Shown: positions 35,958 through 45,562, counted from the first letter of the stretch. The stretch: 64,000 bases of DNA from Olsenella profusa F0195 (GCF_000468755.1 NZ_AWEZ01000043.1:1-64000), one strand, 5' to 3'. The notes: a model not told the origin generated them from the sequence alone. Made by a program: numbers and translations.

Positions 35958-36584
35958 ATGAGTCGCGTACGCAAGAAGGAAGACCTCTTCTACTCCCTGC
36001 TCGAGGACCTCTGCGCCGAGCTCGACCGATCCGGCAAGGCATACCTTGACATATTCGAATCCTACCCCGATGGCGTCGAGAGGATCCGTGCCATGAAGGA
36101 CATCGAGACCGAGTGTGACGACAAGGTGCACAACCTGCTCACCAGGCTCTATGAGTCATTCATCACCCCGTTCGACCGCGAGGACATCAACGAGCTCGCG
36201 CTCAAGATGGATGACGTGGTGGACGGCATGGAGAACATCTCCCGCCGCCTCGAGATCTTCCACGTCGGGTCCATGCGCCCTGAGGCCGTCGAGCTCGCAC
36301 GCCTCACCGACCAGGGCACCACAGAGCTCCGAAAGATGTTCGCGCACCTCTCCAACTTCAAGAGGGATCCCGTCGTGATGGAGCAGACCCACAGGATTCA
36401 CGAGATCGAGGACCAGGCTGACGATGTCTACCACGATGCCATCGCCCGCCTGTACAACGAGAATGACGCCCCCGCCACCCACCTGCTCAAGTGGAACACC
36501 ATATTCAACCACATGGAGGACACCATAGACGCCATCAAGCTCGTGTCCACCATCGTGAGCGATGTGGTGCTGAAAAATGCCTAA
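35958..36584 (+). CDS. DUF47 (PhoU-like) phosphate transport regulator
   Basis: The 208-residue all-helical protein has the PhoU-like signature acidic clusters (DIETECDDKVHNLL, MDDVVDGMENI, IEDQADDVYHDAI). DUF47 proteins are encoded next to PiT phosphate transporters and are thought to regulate them. ATG 35958 follows AAGGGACTGCC. It overlaps the PiT gene by 8 bases, so the two are translated together. AT-rich sequence at 35860-35930 probably holds the promoter. Confidence 0.88.
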   Translation: MSRVRKKEDLFYSLLEDLCAELDRSGKAYLDIFESYPDGVERIRAMKDIETECDDKVHNLLTRLYESFITPFDREDINELALKMDDVVDGMENISRRLEIFHVGSMRPEAVELARLTDQGTTELRKMFAHLSNFKRDPVVMEQTHRIHEIEDQADDVYHDAIARLYNENDAPATHLLKWNTIFNHMEDTIDAIKLVSTIVSDVVLKNA

Positions 36585-37566
36585 CGCACTGCTTATCGGT
36601 GTCGTGCTGACGGCGCTCGTCTTCGAGTTCATCAACGGCTTCCACGACACGGCCAATGCCATCGCGACCACCGTCTACACCAGGGCCCTCACGCCCCGCG
36701 TCGCCATCCTCGCGAGCGCCGCCATGAACTTCCTGGGCGCCCTCACGCACGAGGGTGTGGCCATGACGATCGCACATGGCCTGGTGAACGTGAGCCTCGA
36801 CCTCTCGGTCATTCTTGCCGCACTCATCGGCGCCATCATGTGGGATCTCCTCACCTGGTGGCTCTCCATCCCCTCAAGCTCGAGCCATGCCCTCATCGGC
36901 TCGCTCATCGGCGCGACCATCATCTACACGGGCACCACGGAGCACGTGATGTGGGACGGCGTCCTCGAGAAGGTCGTCATCCCCCTCTTCACCTCGCCCC
37001 TTATCGGTCTGGTGCTGGGATTTTTCCTCATGAAGGTCGTCTTCGAGCTCTTCGCCAACTGGACCTGCCACCATACGACCACGCTCTTCCACCAGCTGCA
37101 GATCGTCTCGAGCCTGTTCATGGCCTTCAGCCATGGTTCCAACGACGCCCAGAAGACGATGGGCATCATCACGATGGCGCTCATCGGCGTGGGCATGCTG
37201 CCCGGGGGAGCCGGTGTGCCCCTGTGGGCAAAGGTGTTCTGCGCGACTACGATGGCCCTGGGCACAGCCATCGGTGGGCGGCGCATCATGAAGACCGTGG
37301 GCAGCGGCGTCACCAGGCTGGAGCCCGTCATGGGCTTTGTCTCTCAGACGTCGAGCGCCATCGCCATCCAGGTCATGACGGCGCTGGCCGCGCCTGTCTC
37401 CACCACGCAGGTGGTGACCACGGCCGTCATGGGCTCGGGTGCGGCGAAGGGCTTCAAGAAGGTCCACTGGGGCCTCGCCAAGAGCATCGTACGGGCGTGG
37501 TTCGTGACGCTTCCCGCCACCATGCTGCTCGGCGCCGCGGTGGCATTCATCGTCCTGCATGCCTAG
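36577..37566 (+). CDS. pit: PiT-family inorganic phosphate transporter
   Basis: This cation-coupled phosphate permease of 329 residues has about ten helices. Both PiT signature repeats are present: VFEFINGFHDTANAIATTVYT at the N-terminus (the motif FxNGFHDTAN), and SSLFMAFSHGSNDAQKTMG (GSNDAQ) in the second half. The overlap with the DUF47 gene supports a two-gene phosphate uptake unit. It interrupts the otherwise minus-strand housekeeping block. Confidence 0.92.
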   Translation: MPNALLIGVVLTALVFEFINGFHDTANAIATTVYTRALTPRVAILASAAMNFLGALTHEGVAMTIAHGLVNVSLDLSVILAALIGAIMWDLLTWWLSIPSSSSHALIGSLIGATIIYTGTTEHVMWDGVLEKVVIPLFTSPLIGLVLGFFLMKVVFELFANWTCHHTTTLFHQLQIVSSLFMAFSHGSNDAQKTMGIITMALIGVGMLPGGAGVPLWAKVFCATTMALGTAIGGRRIMKTVGSGVTRLEPVMGFVSQTSSAIAIQVMTALAAPVSTTQVVTTAVMGSGAAKGFKKVHWGLAKSIVRAWFVTLPATMLLGAAVAFIVLHA

Positions 37567-37616
37567 GACAGACACGATGGATGGGCCCACCACGTTCGTC
37601 CATCCTAGGCCCTGCA

Positions 37617-38129
37617 CTATCTGCCATAGTGTGCCATGAGCGTCTCGCGGACGCAGTCCGTGACGAGGAAGGACACGTCGCCACCCATGGACGCCAGCTC
37701 GCGCACGATGGAGGACGAGACATACCCATATCTCGGGTTGCTCATCACGAAGATGGACTCGATGTCGGGCGCCAGGTGATAGTTGAGGTCGGCCTGCTGA
37801 AGCTCGTACTCGAAGTCGGTCATGGCGCGCAGGCCCTTGACCACGCCGCCCACATCGAGCGTGCGGCACAGGTCCACGAGCAGGCCACCAAAGGGAATCA
37901 CCTGGATGCCGCTCTCGATGCCCACCTCGCGCACGGAGCGACGCACGAGCCCCACCCGCTCGTCGAGCGAGAAGGCCGTACCCGTGCCATGCTTGGCGAC
38001 CGATTCCGCAACGGCAACCGTCACCTTGGGAAACATGCGCCTCGAGCGCGCGATGACATCGAGGTGCCCCAGCGTCACGGGATCAAACGTGCCCGGAACC
38101 ACCACATGACCGATCAGTTCCTCACTCAT
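37617..38129 (-). CDS. coaD: Phosphopantetheine adenylyltransferase
   Basis: It makes dephospho-CoA from phosphopantetheine. MSEELIG at 38129 overlaps the rsmD stop by 8 bases; 170 residues. It has the nucleotidyltransferase site GTFDPVTLGHLDVI and the C-terminal YVSSSIVREL motif that binds ATP. The order rsmD-coaD is widely conserved. Confidence 0.94.
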   Translation of the reverse strand: MSEELIGHVVVPGTFDPVTLGHLDVIARSRRMFPKVTVAVAESVAKHGTGTAFSLDERVGLVRRSVREVGIESGIQVIPFGGLLVDLCRTLDVGGVVKGLRAMTDFEYELQQADLNYHLAPDIESIFVMSNPRYGYVSSSIVRELASMGGDVSFLVTDCVRETLMAHYGR

Positions 38130-38706
38130 GCGCTTCCTTCCTGTGAAACAGCGTGACGGCGGTGATGCCATGCGTCCGTTCCCTCAGCACCGAGAACCCC
38201 GGCAGACTGAGGCCCGGGCGCGTGCCCTCGTGCTCATAGGCCACGAGGGCACGCCCCGTGAGTGCGCCCGCCTGCACGAGATCCCCCACGAGCCGCGAGA
38301 CCACATCCGCATCCACGGCATAGGGCGGATCGAGCACCACAAGCGCAAAGGGACCGCCCTCGATGGGCCCCGACGCCAGTCGTGTGACGTCCGCACAGAC
38401 GATCGTGGCAACGTCGAGCGCACCGAGGGAGCGCGCGTTCGAGCGCACGACGTTGGCCGCCCTGCGATCGCGCTCCACAAAGGTGCAGCGTGCGGCCCCG
38501 CGCGAGAGCAGCTCGAGGCCTACGGCGCCCGAGCCCGCAAAGGCGTCCAGGACTCGCAGGCCCGAGAGGTCGAGTCCACAGGCCGAGAGTACCATGGAGG
38601 CGAGCGACTCGCGCATGCGCTCCGTGGTGGGGCGCGTATGCCTGCCCTCGGGGGCCGCGATGGCCCGACCACGCCATGCGCCCCCCACGATGCGCATCCT
38701 GATCAC
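38122..38706 (-). CDS. rsmD: 16S rRNA (guanine-N2) methyltransferase RsmD
   Basis: It methylates G966 of 16S rRNA. GTG 38706 overlaps the recG stop (GTGA) and has GAGGAGG 10 bases upstream; ATG 38697 is the alternative. The 194-residue protein has the AdoMet site VLDAFAGSGAVGLELLSRG and the catalytic LDPPYAVD (N/DPPY) motif. It lies between recG and coaD, as in many Gram-positives. Confidence 0.93.
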   Translation of the reverse strand: MIRMRIVGGAWRGRAIAAPEGRHTRPTTERMRESLASMVLSACGLDLSGLRVLDAFAGSGAVGLELLSRGAARCTFVERDRRAANVVRSNARSLGALDVATIVCADVTRLASGPIEGGPFALVVLDPPYAVDADVVSRLVGDLVQAGALTGRALVAYEHEGTRPGLSLPGFSVLRERTHGITAVTLFHRKEAHE

Positions 38707-40862
38707 GTCCGCTCGACCTCCTCGAAGTAGGCGCCAAAGCGATCCTGCACCTCAAGGGAGAGGGCCACATGCTCGTCCTCGCGCAGGGTGGGGTCATGCT
38801 CCACGATGGCGGCGGCATCCTCGTGTGCCCAGGCGATGAGGTCGCCATCCTCGGCAAGGTCGGCGATGCGCAGCGAGACGCCGCCACTTTGGCGGTACCC
38901 CAGCACCTCCCCCTCGTGACGGATCTTGAGGTCGAGCTCCGCAAGCTCGAAGCCATCGCTCGTCGCCTCGAGTGCCGCAAGGCGCCTGCGGGCGGGCGTG
39001 TCCCGCCTGGCTGCACAGGAGAGGAACACCCGCCCCGCCTGATCCCCCCTGCCCACGCGGCCGCGCAGCTGGTGCAGGGTGGCCAGGCCAAAGCGATCGG
39101 CGTCGAACACGAGCATGACGGTGGCATTGGGCACGTCCACACCCACTTCGACGACGGTCGTGCAGACCAGCACGTCTATCGCCCCCGCACGGAAGTCGCA
39201 CATGATGGCGTCCTTGTCCGCAGCGGGGAGCCGTCCGTGCAGCAGCCCCACGCACAGGCCCGCAAGCGTACGTCTCAGCTGCCGCTGGGTGGCAACGGCG
39301 GAGTGAAGGGTGCGTGCATGGGAGAGCGACGCATCGGGGACGTCGTCGAGCCCCGTTCCGTCATCGTCGTCATCGACGAGGGGGCAGATCACATAGGCCT
39401 GTCTTCCCTGCTCGTGCGCCTCGCGGATGGCGCCGTAGGCAAGGTCGAGGTTCTCGGGGGCAATGCAGGTGGTGCTCACGCCTGCGCCGGGGTTGGGTCG
39501 GTGCACGATGCGCGAGCAGCTCATGTCGCCATAGAACGTGAGGGCCATCGTGCGCGGGATGGGCGTGGCCGTCATGGCCAAAAGGTCCGCGCCAGCGCCC
39601 TTGTGCCTGAGGGCCGCTCGCTGGTCAACGCCAAAGCGATGCTGCTCGTCGATGACGACGAGGCTCAGGCGCGCAAACGCGAGCGCATCCGAGAGGATCG
39701 CCGTGGTGCCGAAGACGACGCTCGTCCTCCCGGCGGCGATGTCCACCTCGATCCGCGCCCGCTTCCCCTCGGGCGTCGAGCCCGTCACGAGTGCCCAGGT
39801 GACGCCTGCCGCATCCAGCAGGGGGCCGAGACGTTCGGCATACTGTGCCGCCAGCACCGAGGTGGGAGCCATCATGGCAGCTTGGGAGCCGGTGTCGGCC
39901 GCTGCGGCGAGCGCCACGGCGGCCACGGCCGTCTTGCCCGTGCCTACGTCCCCCAAAAGGAGCCGGTTCATGGGGTGGGGAGCCGCCATGTCCGCCAGGA
40001 TCTCGTCTTCCGCCTGGCGCTGCTCGTCCGTGAGCGCGAAGGGCAGGGCGGCGCGCAACGCCCGCACATGAGCGCCATCCGTCACATGGCTCGTCGGCGT
40101 GATGCCACGCTGCTCCAGACTCTGGCGCGTCATGAGCGCCAGCTGCAGGCAGACGAGCTCATCATAGGCGAGGCGACGGCGGGCCTCGTCCTTAAGGGCC
40201 ATGGTCCTGGGAAAATGCACCTCGCGCAGGGCGCGTGCGAGCGTCATGAGGCGGCGGCGCGCCACAAGGCGCGCGGGCAGGACATCGCACACGTCTGCGT
40301 GCTCGGCGACGGCCGCCGAGACGATACGTCGCATCCACGCGGCGCTCACGCCCTCGGTCGTAGGATGCACCGGGAGGATGCGCGCATAGGAGGAGGAATC
40401 GTCCTTCCCACCCAGACACTCCATGAACGGCGCCCTCATCTCCTTGAAGCCATAGGAGAACGTAACCTTGCCCGAGAGCGCAAGGAGGTCCCCCCGCTTA
40501 AGCTGGTCGGCAATCCACGGCTGACGGAAGAAGGTCACCTGCATGACCCCCGTCTGGTCAAGCACGAAGACCTCCACGACCTGCATGCGGGGCCGCGGAC
40601 GCTTGAGCTTGACCCGATCGACCGTGGCGATGATGGTTGCCTTTGATCCCACGTCGGCATGGGCGATGTCCACGACGCTGGAGAAGTCCAGGTAGCGATG
40701 GGGCACGTTGAGCAGCACGTCGCGCACGCGCGTGAGCCCCATGCGCCCAAGCGCCTCCGCGCGCGTGCCGCGCACGTAGCGGAGCATCGACGAGCTCTGT
40801 GCAAGCGAGGTCGTCCGATGCAGGCGCTCGGCGACCTCGGATATGGTTGGCCCCTGCCTCAC
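38703..40862 (-). CDS. recG: ATP-dependent DNA helicase RecG
   Basis: It reverses stalled forks and branch-migrates Holliday junctions. It starts with GTG 40862; 719 residues. An N-terminal wedge/OB domain (about 60-150) is followed by a helicase core with LLLGDVGTGKTAVAAVALA (Walker A), VVIDEQHRFGVDQR (DEQH), MTATPIPRTM, and RGRVGRGDQAGRVFLS (motif VI). The TRG region near the C-terminus is intact. It lies downstream of the fakA-like gene, as in the yloV-recG order of Bacillus. Confidence 0.95.
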   Translation of the reverse strand: MRQGPTISEVAERLHRTTSLAQSSSMLRYVRGTRAEALGRMGLTRVRDVLLNVPHRYLDFSSVVDIAHADVGSKATIIATVDRVKLKRPRPRMQVVEVFVLDQTGVMQVTFFRQPWIADQLKRGDLLALSGKVTFSYGFKEMRAPFMECLGGKDDSSSYARILPVHPTTEGVSAAWMRRIVSAAVAEHADVCDVLPARLVARRRLMTLARALREVHFPRTMALKDEARRRLAYDELVCLQLALMTRQSLEQRGITPTSHVTDGAHVRALRAALPFALTDEQRQAEDEILADMAAPHPMNRLLLGDVGTGKTAVAAVALAAAADTGSQAAMMAPTSVLAAQYAERLGPLLDAAGVTWALVTGSTPEGKRARIEVDIAAGRTSVVFGTTAILSDALAFARLSLVVIDEQHRFGVDQRAALRHKGAGADLLAMTATPIPRTMALTFYGDMSCSRIVHRPNPGAGVSTTCIAPENLDLAYGAIREAHEQGRQAYVICPLVDDDDDGTGLDDVPDASLSHARTLHSAVATQRQLRRTLAGLCVGLLHGRLPAADKDAIMCDFRAGAIDVLVCTTVVEVGVDVPNATVMLVFDADRFGLATLHQLRGRVGRGDQAGRVFLSCAARRDTPARRRLAALEATSDGFELAELDLKIRHEGEVLGYRQSGGVSLRIADLAEDGDLIAWAHEDAAAIVEHDPTLREDEHVALSLEVQDRFGAYFEEVERT

Positions 40863-40879
40863 GGGACGTGCCCACAGAC

Positions 40880-42541
40880 CTACTCGATCGAGAAGACCAC
40901 CGGGTACAGCGGTTGCTCGCCACGGTGGGAGTCGATCTCGAGGTCGGGCTGCGCCTGCTCGATGGCGGCCAACAGAACGGAGAAGGCCTCGTCGCCCATG
41001 TCGGCGCCCGCGAGGATGGTGAGGGTGTCACCCTCCTCGTCATCCTGCATGCGATTGATGAGGTCGAGCGTCACCTGCTGCACGTCGGAGCCGACGACCT
41101 GGATGGCACCACCCTCGATGCCCATGACATCACCGACGTGGATGGGACTGCCGTCGACCGCCGAGGAATCACGCACGGCCGTGGTCACCTCGCCATCGCG
41201 TACCTCCTTGATGGCCTCGCCCATGGCCTCGATGTTGTCCTCCAGGCTCGCCTCCACGTCCGCCGCAAACATGGCGGCAAAGCCCTGGGGCACCGTCTTG
41301 GTGGGAACCACACCCACCCGAACGTCATCACATGCGGAGACGGCGGCCTCTGCCGCCATGCGGATGTTGCCGTTGTCAGGCAACACGATGACGGACCTGG
41401 CATGTGCCCTGTGAACGGCGTCCACGATGTCCGCCGTGGAGGGGTTCATGGTCTGGCCACCGGAGACGATGACGTCGACACCCAGCGACGTGAGGATGTC
41501 CGCCTCGCCGGAACCAGCGGCGACGGCCACGAAGCCCAGCTCCTTCTGGGGCCCATCGGATGCCTTGTCCTCGCGGATGGACTCCGTGCGCTCCTGCGCC
41601 TCGATGTCCATGTTGTGCACGAACACGTTGTAGACCTGGCCATGGTGCAGCATGTGGCGCAGCACGCGGTCGGGGCGGTTGGTGTGCACGTGGCACTTGT
41701 AATCGGGATTGGTGCCCACCAAGAGCTCGCAGTCGCCCATGGTCGTGAAGAACTTGAGGCAAGCCTCCTCGTCAAACTGGGGGCTGTCCGCACGGAAGAG
41801 GAACTCGGTGCAGTAGCGGTACTCCGAACCCTCCCAATCGTCATTGATCTCTATGTCCACCACATCGGCCACATGCGCCTTGGCGCCACCCGCCTCTACG
41901 GTGGTCTTGAAGTCGGTGAGCTCGCCGGACTTGCCCTCGAAGGCGTTCACGAAGGCCTCGATGAAGACCGCCAGGCCATAGGCGCCGGAGTCCACCACGC
42001 CATTCTCCTTGAGGACGGGCAGCAGGTCGGGCGTGCGTGCGACGGACTCGTAGGCCTCCGTCACGATGGCGTCGAGCGCCTCGGCGGGCGTCGCCTTGGC
42101 CTTCTCCATCTGATCGGCACGGGCGGAGACATCCTTGAGCACGGTGAGGATGGTACCCTCGACCGGCTTGCGCACGGCCTTGAAGGCGACCTTCACCCCC
42201 GTGCGCAGCGCAGCGGCGATGTCCGCCGCCGTCGCATCGGGACCCTTTGCGCCTACGAGCCCCTCGGCGATGCCCCGCAGGATCTGGCTCGTGATGACGC
42301 CGGAGTTGCCACGCGCCCCCATGAGCGACCCATGCGTGATGGCCTTGGCCACAGCGGCCATGGATGCGCCCTCGGGAAGGGACTGAATCTCCTTCACCAC
42401 GGTGCCCAGCGTGAGTGACATGTTGGTGCCCGTGTCGCCATCGGGCACGGGAAAGACGTTGAGCTTGTTGATCTCGTCTGCCTTATCGGCCACGACCTGC
42501 GCCGCCGCGGGGAAGCACGCGCGAATGGAGTTAGCAATCAT
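40880..42541 (-). CDS. DAK2/DegV-type kinase, FakA-like (YloV)
   Basis: It is similar to fatty acid kinase FakA, which phosphorylates fatty acids held by FakB. ATG 42541 places the motif NVFPVPDGDTGTNMS 28 residues from the start, as in the family; a TTG at 42586 would add 15 residues. The N-terminal DAK2 kinase domain (about 1-195) has HGSLMGARGNSGVITSQ. A middle domain and a C-terminal FakA-specific domain (about 305-553, GFVAVAAGSGEADIL) follow. No FakB partner is seen in the window. It lies downstream of the Asp23-like gene. Confidence 0.88.
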   Translation of the reverse strand: MIANSIRACFPAAAQVVADKADEINKLNVFPVPDGDTGTNMSLTLGTVVKEIQSLPEGASMAAVAKAITHGSLMGARGNSGVITSQILRGIAEGLVGAKGPDATAADIAAALRTGVKVAFKAVRKPVEGTILTVLKDVSARADQMEKAKATPAEALDAIVTEAYESVARTPDLLPVLKENGVVDSGAYGLAVFIEAFVNAFEGKSGELTDFKTTVEAGGAKAHVADVVDIEINDDWEGSEYRYCTEFLFRADSPQFDEEACLKFFTTMGDCELLVGTNPDYKCHVHTNRPDRVLRHMLHHGQVYNVFVHNMDIEAQERTESIREDKASDGPQKELGFVAVAAGSGEADILTSLGVDVIVSGGQTMNPSTADIVDAVHRAHARSVIVLPDNGNIRMAAEAAVSACDDVRVGVVPTKTVPQGFAAMFAADVEASLEDNIEAMGEAIKEVRDGEVTTAVRDSSAVDGSPIHVGDVMGIEGGAIQVVGSDVQQVTLDLINRMQDDEEGDTLTILAGADMGDEAFSVLLAAIEQAQPDLEIDSHRGEQPLYPVVFSIE

Positions 42542-42618
42542 GATGGGTGAGATCCTCGGTTCCTTGGGGTGGTGTTGCTCGGACAAGGGACGCTCTGTGC
42601 CCCTGCAGAGCCCGTCGG

Positions 42619-42966
42619 CTAGCTAACGGAACGCATGCCCTCGATATGGACACGCACATCGACATCCGTGAGCTCGGCAATTCGTGCAAGCACAAACTGC
42701 ACCGCGCTCACGAGGTTATCCGCCACGGAGGTTATGTTGACGCCAGAGACCACGATGACATGCAGGTCGACCACGACCCTGCCCTCCTGCGTGGAGACGT
42801 CGATGCCCTTGCGCAGGCGATAGGTGGGAAGCAGGCGATAGGCGCCCTCCACCTGATCCCCCAACGCCATGCCCACGACGCCATAGCATTCAAGGGCGGC
42901 GAACCCCACGAGATCGGCAATGACGTCGTTGGATACCTTGAGGCTTCCGGGAATGTCCTGAGCCAT
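42619..42966 (-). CDS. Asp23/Gls24-family protein (YloU-like)
   Basis: MAQDIPG at 42966 has GAGAGGAGAAC upstream; 115 residues. It has the Asp23 fold: KVSNDVIADLVGFAALECYG at the start (family motif for the first helix), then VVDLHVIVVSGVNI and VHIEGMRSV. The family ranges from alkaline-shock proteins to envelope-linked factors. The conserved pair YloU-YloV is divergent from rpmB here, as in Bacillus. Confidence 0.88.
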   Translation of the reverse strand: MAQDIPGSLKVSNDVIADLVGFAALECYGVVGMALGDQVEGAYRLLPTYRLRKGIDVSTQEGRVVVDLHVIVVSGVNITSVADNLVSAVQFVLARIAELTDVDVRVHIEGMRSVS

Positions 42967-43164
42967 ACAGTTCTCCTCTCGCCGGGCTGACAGCGTGCTC
43001 AGCCGGTACATACGCCATGTATCATAGCCCACCAATGTGCAGGGCACGGCGAGAAGAGGTCGACTTTGCCCCTCTCGGACGCCCCGCAGGCCACGCCGCC
43101 CGCCGTCCTACCTACAAAACCAACACACCAACTCGCGTTGCGCATTCGAGGATCCCCCTGGCTG

Positions 43165-43173
43165 TGCTATAGT
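43165..43173 (+). promoter_or_regulatory. Extended -10 promoter of rpmB
   Basis: TGCTATAGT forms an extended -10 element about 55 bases before the rpmB start. It is the same type as the element before ileS (TGCTATGAT). Confidence 0.6.
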
Positions 43174-43228
43174 TGCGCAGCTTTGGAAATTGCGGGCGCC
43201 CCGCGCGTCGCCCTTTGGAGGTCGTAAC

Positions 43229-43429
43229 ATGTCGAAGGTCTGTGATATCTGCGGCAAGCACGCCGTTGCCGGTCGTTCCGTGAGTCACTCCCACCGCACC
43301 GTCAACCGTACGTTCAAGCCTAACATCCAGCGCGTCACCGTGTATGAGAACGGTCGCGTCGTCAAGAGGAACGTCTGCGCCCGCTGCCTCAAGAAGGGCA
43401 CCGTCGCCCGCAGCGCCCAGCAGGCGTAG
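43229..43429 (+). CDS. rpmB: 50S ribosomal protein L28
   Basis: A 66-residue ribosomal protein with TGGAGG upstream. It starts MSKVCDICGKHAVAGRSVSH and has a second pair CARC near residue 50, so it is the zinc (C+) form. NRTFKPNIQRVTV is the conserved core. It is divergent from the Asp23-like gene and followed by a strong terminator. Confidence 0.95.
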   Translation: MSKVCDICGKHAVAGRSVSHSHRTVNRTFKPNIQRVTVYENGRVVKRNVCARCLKKGTVARSAQQA

Positions 43430-43453
43430 GCGTCTTCCCCCATAGCTCGATCG

Positions 43454-43477
43454 GGGGAGCCTTCGGGCTCCCCTTTT
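43454..43477 (+). terminator. Rho-independent terminator after rpmB
   Basis: GGGGAGCC pairs perfectly with GGCTCCCC around a stable TTCG tetraloop, followed by TTTT. It starts 25 bases after the rpmB stop. Confidence 0.9.
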
Positions 43478-43575
43478 GGTGGGTCTGGCGGACCTCATCA
43501 GCTCGCAGGGACGCGAACCGGGGGAGAGCCTGCGGGTTCCATGAGCGTCCACGGCTCTCCCGCATCCGTATGCCG

Positions 43576-44928
43576 CTATGCGAGCAGGAACACCGCCAAC
43601 GTGCCCGCGTGGCACACGACCTCGGCCGCAGCGGAGGTCACGACGTTCGAGACGCCCTCATCGCCCAAAGGCGGCAGCTCCCGCTGGTCAAGCTCCCACT
43701 TGAGCCCCCGCTCCGAGAGCATGCTGTCCGGTTCCAGGGCAATGGCAGAGAGCGTCCTGCCCCGCGCAGTCGCATCCAGCCGCCAGCGGTCGCATCCCCC
43801 CGCACGCAGCACGCGGCACTCGAAGCCATCCTCCACAAGCCTCACGGACGCATGTCTCTCGCGCGCCAGGCAGGCAAGCTGCCCCAGCACGGCCAGGGCG
43901 TGGTCGGGCCGACCCCCCGAGGCACAGGTGAGCGTGAGCATGAGCGCCGTACCCCGTCGTGCGGCCTCGTGACGTGCGCAGTCCAGGGACAGGGCGAGGT
44001 CGGTCGCGTACTTGTCCCTGGGAAACTCGATGATGCGCCGTGCGGCGTTCCGCGCCCACGCACCCGTCTCGGGCGCCACGGAGTCGGCATCGCCACAGAA
44101 CGCATCGGGCGTCCCCCCCGCCGCCCGCAGCGTCTGCGCGCCGCGATCGACGGCGATGACGTAGTCGCTCTCCCCCGCCAGGCGCCGCACGAGCTCGGGG
44201 CTGCTGGGCTGGGGTGACCCATCCACCACCAGCACACGCGTGACGCCCCTTGGCCTGGCAGCGGGCCTCTCGTAGTCCTCGAGCAGCGACAGTGACAGCT
44301 CGCCATACCCATGCACGAGGATGTCCGCAGGGGCGGACGATGCCACCAGGCTGCGGGTGCCGCCGTCGTCGAAGACGCAGACCGTGGGAAGGCCCGCCGC
44401 ATGGGCGGACGCAAGGCCAACCGGCGAGTCCTCAAAGACCCAACTCGCTCCCAGGGGCGTCCCCAGGCGACGGCAGGCCTCGAGGTAGATGTCCGGCTCC
44501 TCCTTGCCCACCCCCACCTCATCGGCACTGATGACGAACTCAAAGAGGTCATCGATGCCCTGGGCCACAAGGGCGGCCGTCACCTCAGGGACGCTTGTGG
44601 CGGATGCGACGCAGAGCCTCACGCCCGCCGCCTCGAGCTCCCGCAGGAAGCGCTCGCACTCCGGATACAGGTGTACGGAGGTGCGGTAGGCATCGCGCAC
44701 GCAGGCGAGCAGCCTCTCCTGCATCACCTCGGCGGAATCGGGCGCCCCGTACACGTCGTGGAAGTGACGGCACATGATCTCCACTGGCTCGGGCTCCGTC
44801 CTGTCAAAGACGGCCTCCTCGTCGGGGACGCCCTCCTGCCGCAGCAGTTCGACGGTGACGTCATGCCACACGTCCATGGAGTCGACGATGGTCCCGTCCA
44901 GATCGAATATCGCACCCTCTATGCGCAC
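43576..44928 (-). CDS. Fusion of a HAD-family phosphatase with thiamine pyrophosphokinase
   Basis: It starts with GTG 44928 after AAGGTGG; 450 residues. Residues 1 to about 215 are a HAD phosphatase of the beta-phosphoglucomutase type: IFDLDGTIVDS (nucleophile Asp), VASATSVPEV, and WVFEDSPVGLASAHAAG with the acidic pair. Residues about 230-450 are thiamine pyrophosphokinase: VIAVDRGAQTL, GTPDAFCGDADSV, DKYATDLALSLD, TCASGGRPDHAL (the family GRxDH). The second half makes thiamine diphosphate from thiamine and ATP. The fused phosphatase may remove phosphate from thiamine monophosphate to feed it, as fused enzymes do in some other organisms; that is inference. No thi genes or thiamine riboswitch are seen nearby. 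Confidence 0.85.
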   Translation of the reverse strand: MRIEGAIFDLDGTIVDSMDVWHDVTVELLRQEGVPDEEAVFDRTEPEPVEIMCRHFHDVYGAPDSAEVMQERLLACVRDAYRTSVHLYPECERFLRELEAAGVRLCVASATSVPEVTAALVAQGIDDLFEFVISADEVGVGKEEPDIYLEACRRLGTPLGASWVFEDSPVGLASAHAAGLPTVCVFDDGGTRSLVASSAPADILVHGYGELSLSLLEDYERPAARPRGVTRVLVVDGSPQPSSPELVRRLAGESDYVIAVDRGAQTLRAAGGTPDAFCGDADSVAPETGAWARNAARRIIEFPRDKYATDLALSLDCARHEAARRGTALMLTLTCASGGRPDHALAVLGQLACLARERHASVRLVEDGFECRVLRAGGCDRWRLDATARGRTLSAIALEPDSMLSERGLKWELDQRELPPLGDEGVSNVVTSAAAEVVCHAGTLAVFLLA

Positions 44929-45072
44929 GGCAGTACCACCTTGACCTCGTCATCTCTCGGACGCCGAATATGATAGCAGCATGGTGGGCGCCATCGACCA
45001 CCCACCCACGAGGCACAACGGGTACAGTGGCTACGGAACAGGCGGATGCGACAGGCAAGGGAGACTGGTTCG

Positions 45073-45255
45073 ATGGCTCTGTACGACTACCGGTGCACGA
45101 CGTGCGGCAAGCGGTTCGAGGTCGAGAGGCCCATGGGCATACATCCCACGGCGACCTGTCCCGACTGCGGGAACGAGGCCGAGCTCACGATCGTGCCCTC
45201 CGACATCGTGCTCTCGGGCCCTGGCTTCTACAACACCGACCAGAAGAGCAAGTGA
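45073..45255 (+). CDS. FmdB-family zinc ribbon protein
   Basis: A 60-residue protein with MALYDYRCTTCGKRFEVERP and CPDCGNEAEL: two CxxC pairs forming a zinc ribbon, the FmdB/CxxC_CxxC_SSSS family. AAGGGAGACTGGTTCG lies just upstream. The name comes from a regulator beside formamide genes; the function of most members is unknown. It is divergent from the HAD-TPK fusion gene. Confidence 0.85.
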   Translation: MALYDYRCTTCGKRFEVERPMGIHPTATCPDCGNEAELTIVPSDIVLSGPGFYNTDQKSK

Positions 45256-45562
45256 CAGGCTGCGCGCAGCCGCACCGGCAGAGCCTCGGCAAGGCACGGC
45301 CACGATCGCATCCCCGGGAGCCCGAGGACGTCGGGCCGAGTCCCCGACGGCGTTGCGCCGGACATGACCGCTCGCCAGCCCATCGTTCCCTTTCACGGGA
45401 AATCCTCTGCCCCACCCTACCGCTCGCGCCGAGCCACAGGACGGTCGCAGGCATCTTTATGGGGGCATAACGAATCAATATTTGTGGGATCGATCGACCA
45501 GGCTGATAGTCATAGGCAATCGGGCGGCACACGGCAGCCGCCTCCCTCGGAAAGGGGTGCAT
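45256..45562. other. Intergenic region between fmdB-like and DASS carrier genes
   Basis: About 307 bases without a gene. A 14-base perfect palindrome (GGCTGCGCGCAGCC) lies 2 bases after the fmdB stop and may end its transcript. The last 90 bases are AT-richer (GCATAACGAATCAATATTTG near 45466-45485) and likely hold the promoter of the malate unit. No RNA gene or conserved frame was recognised. Confidence 0.5.
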
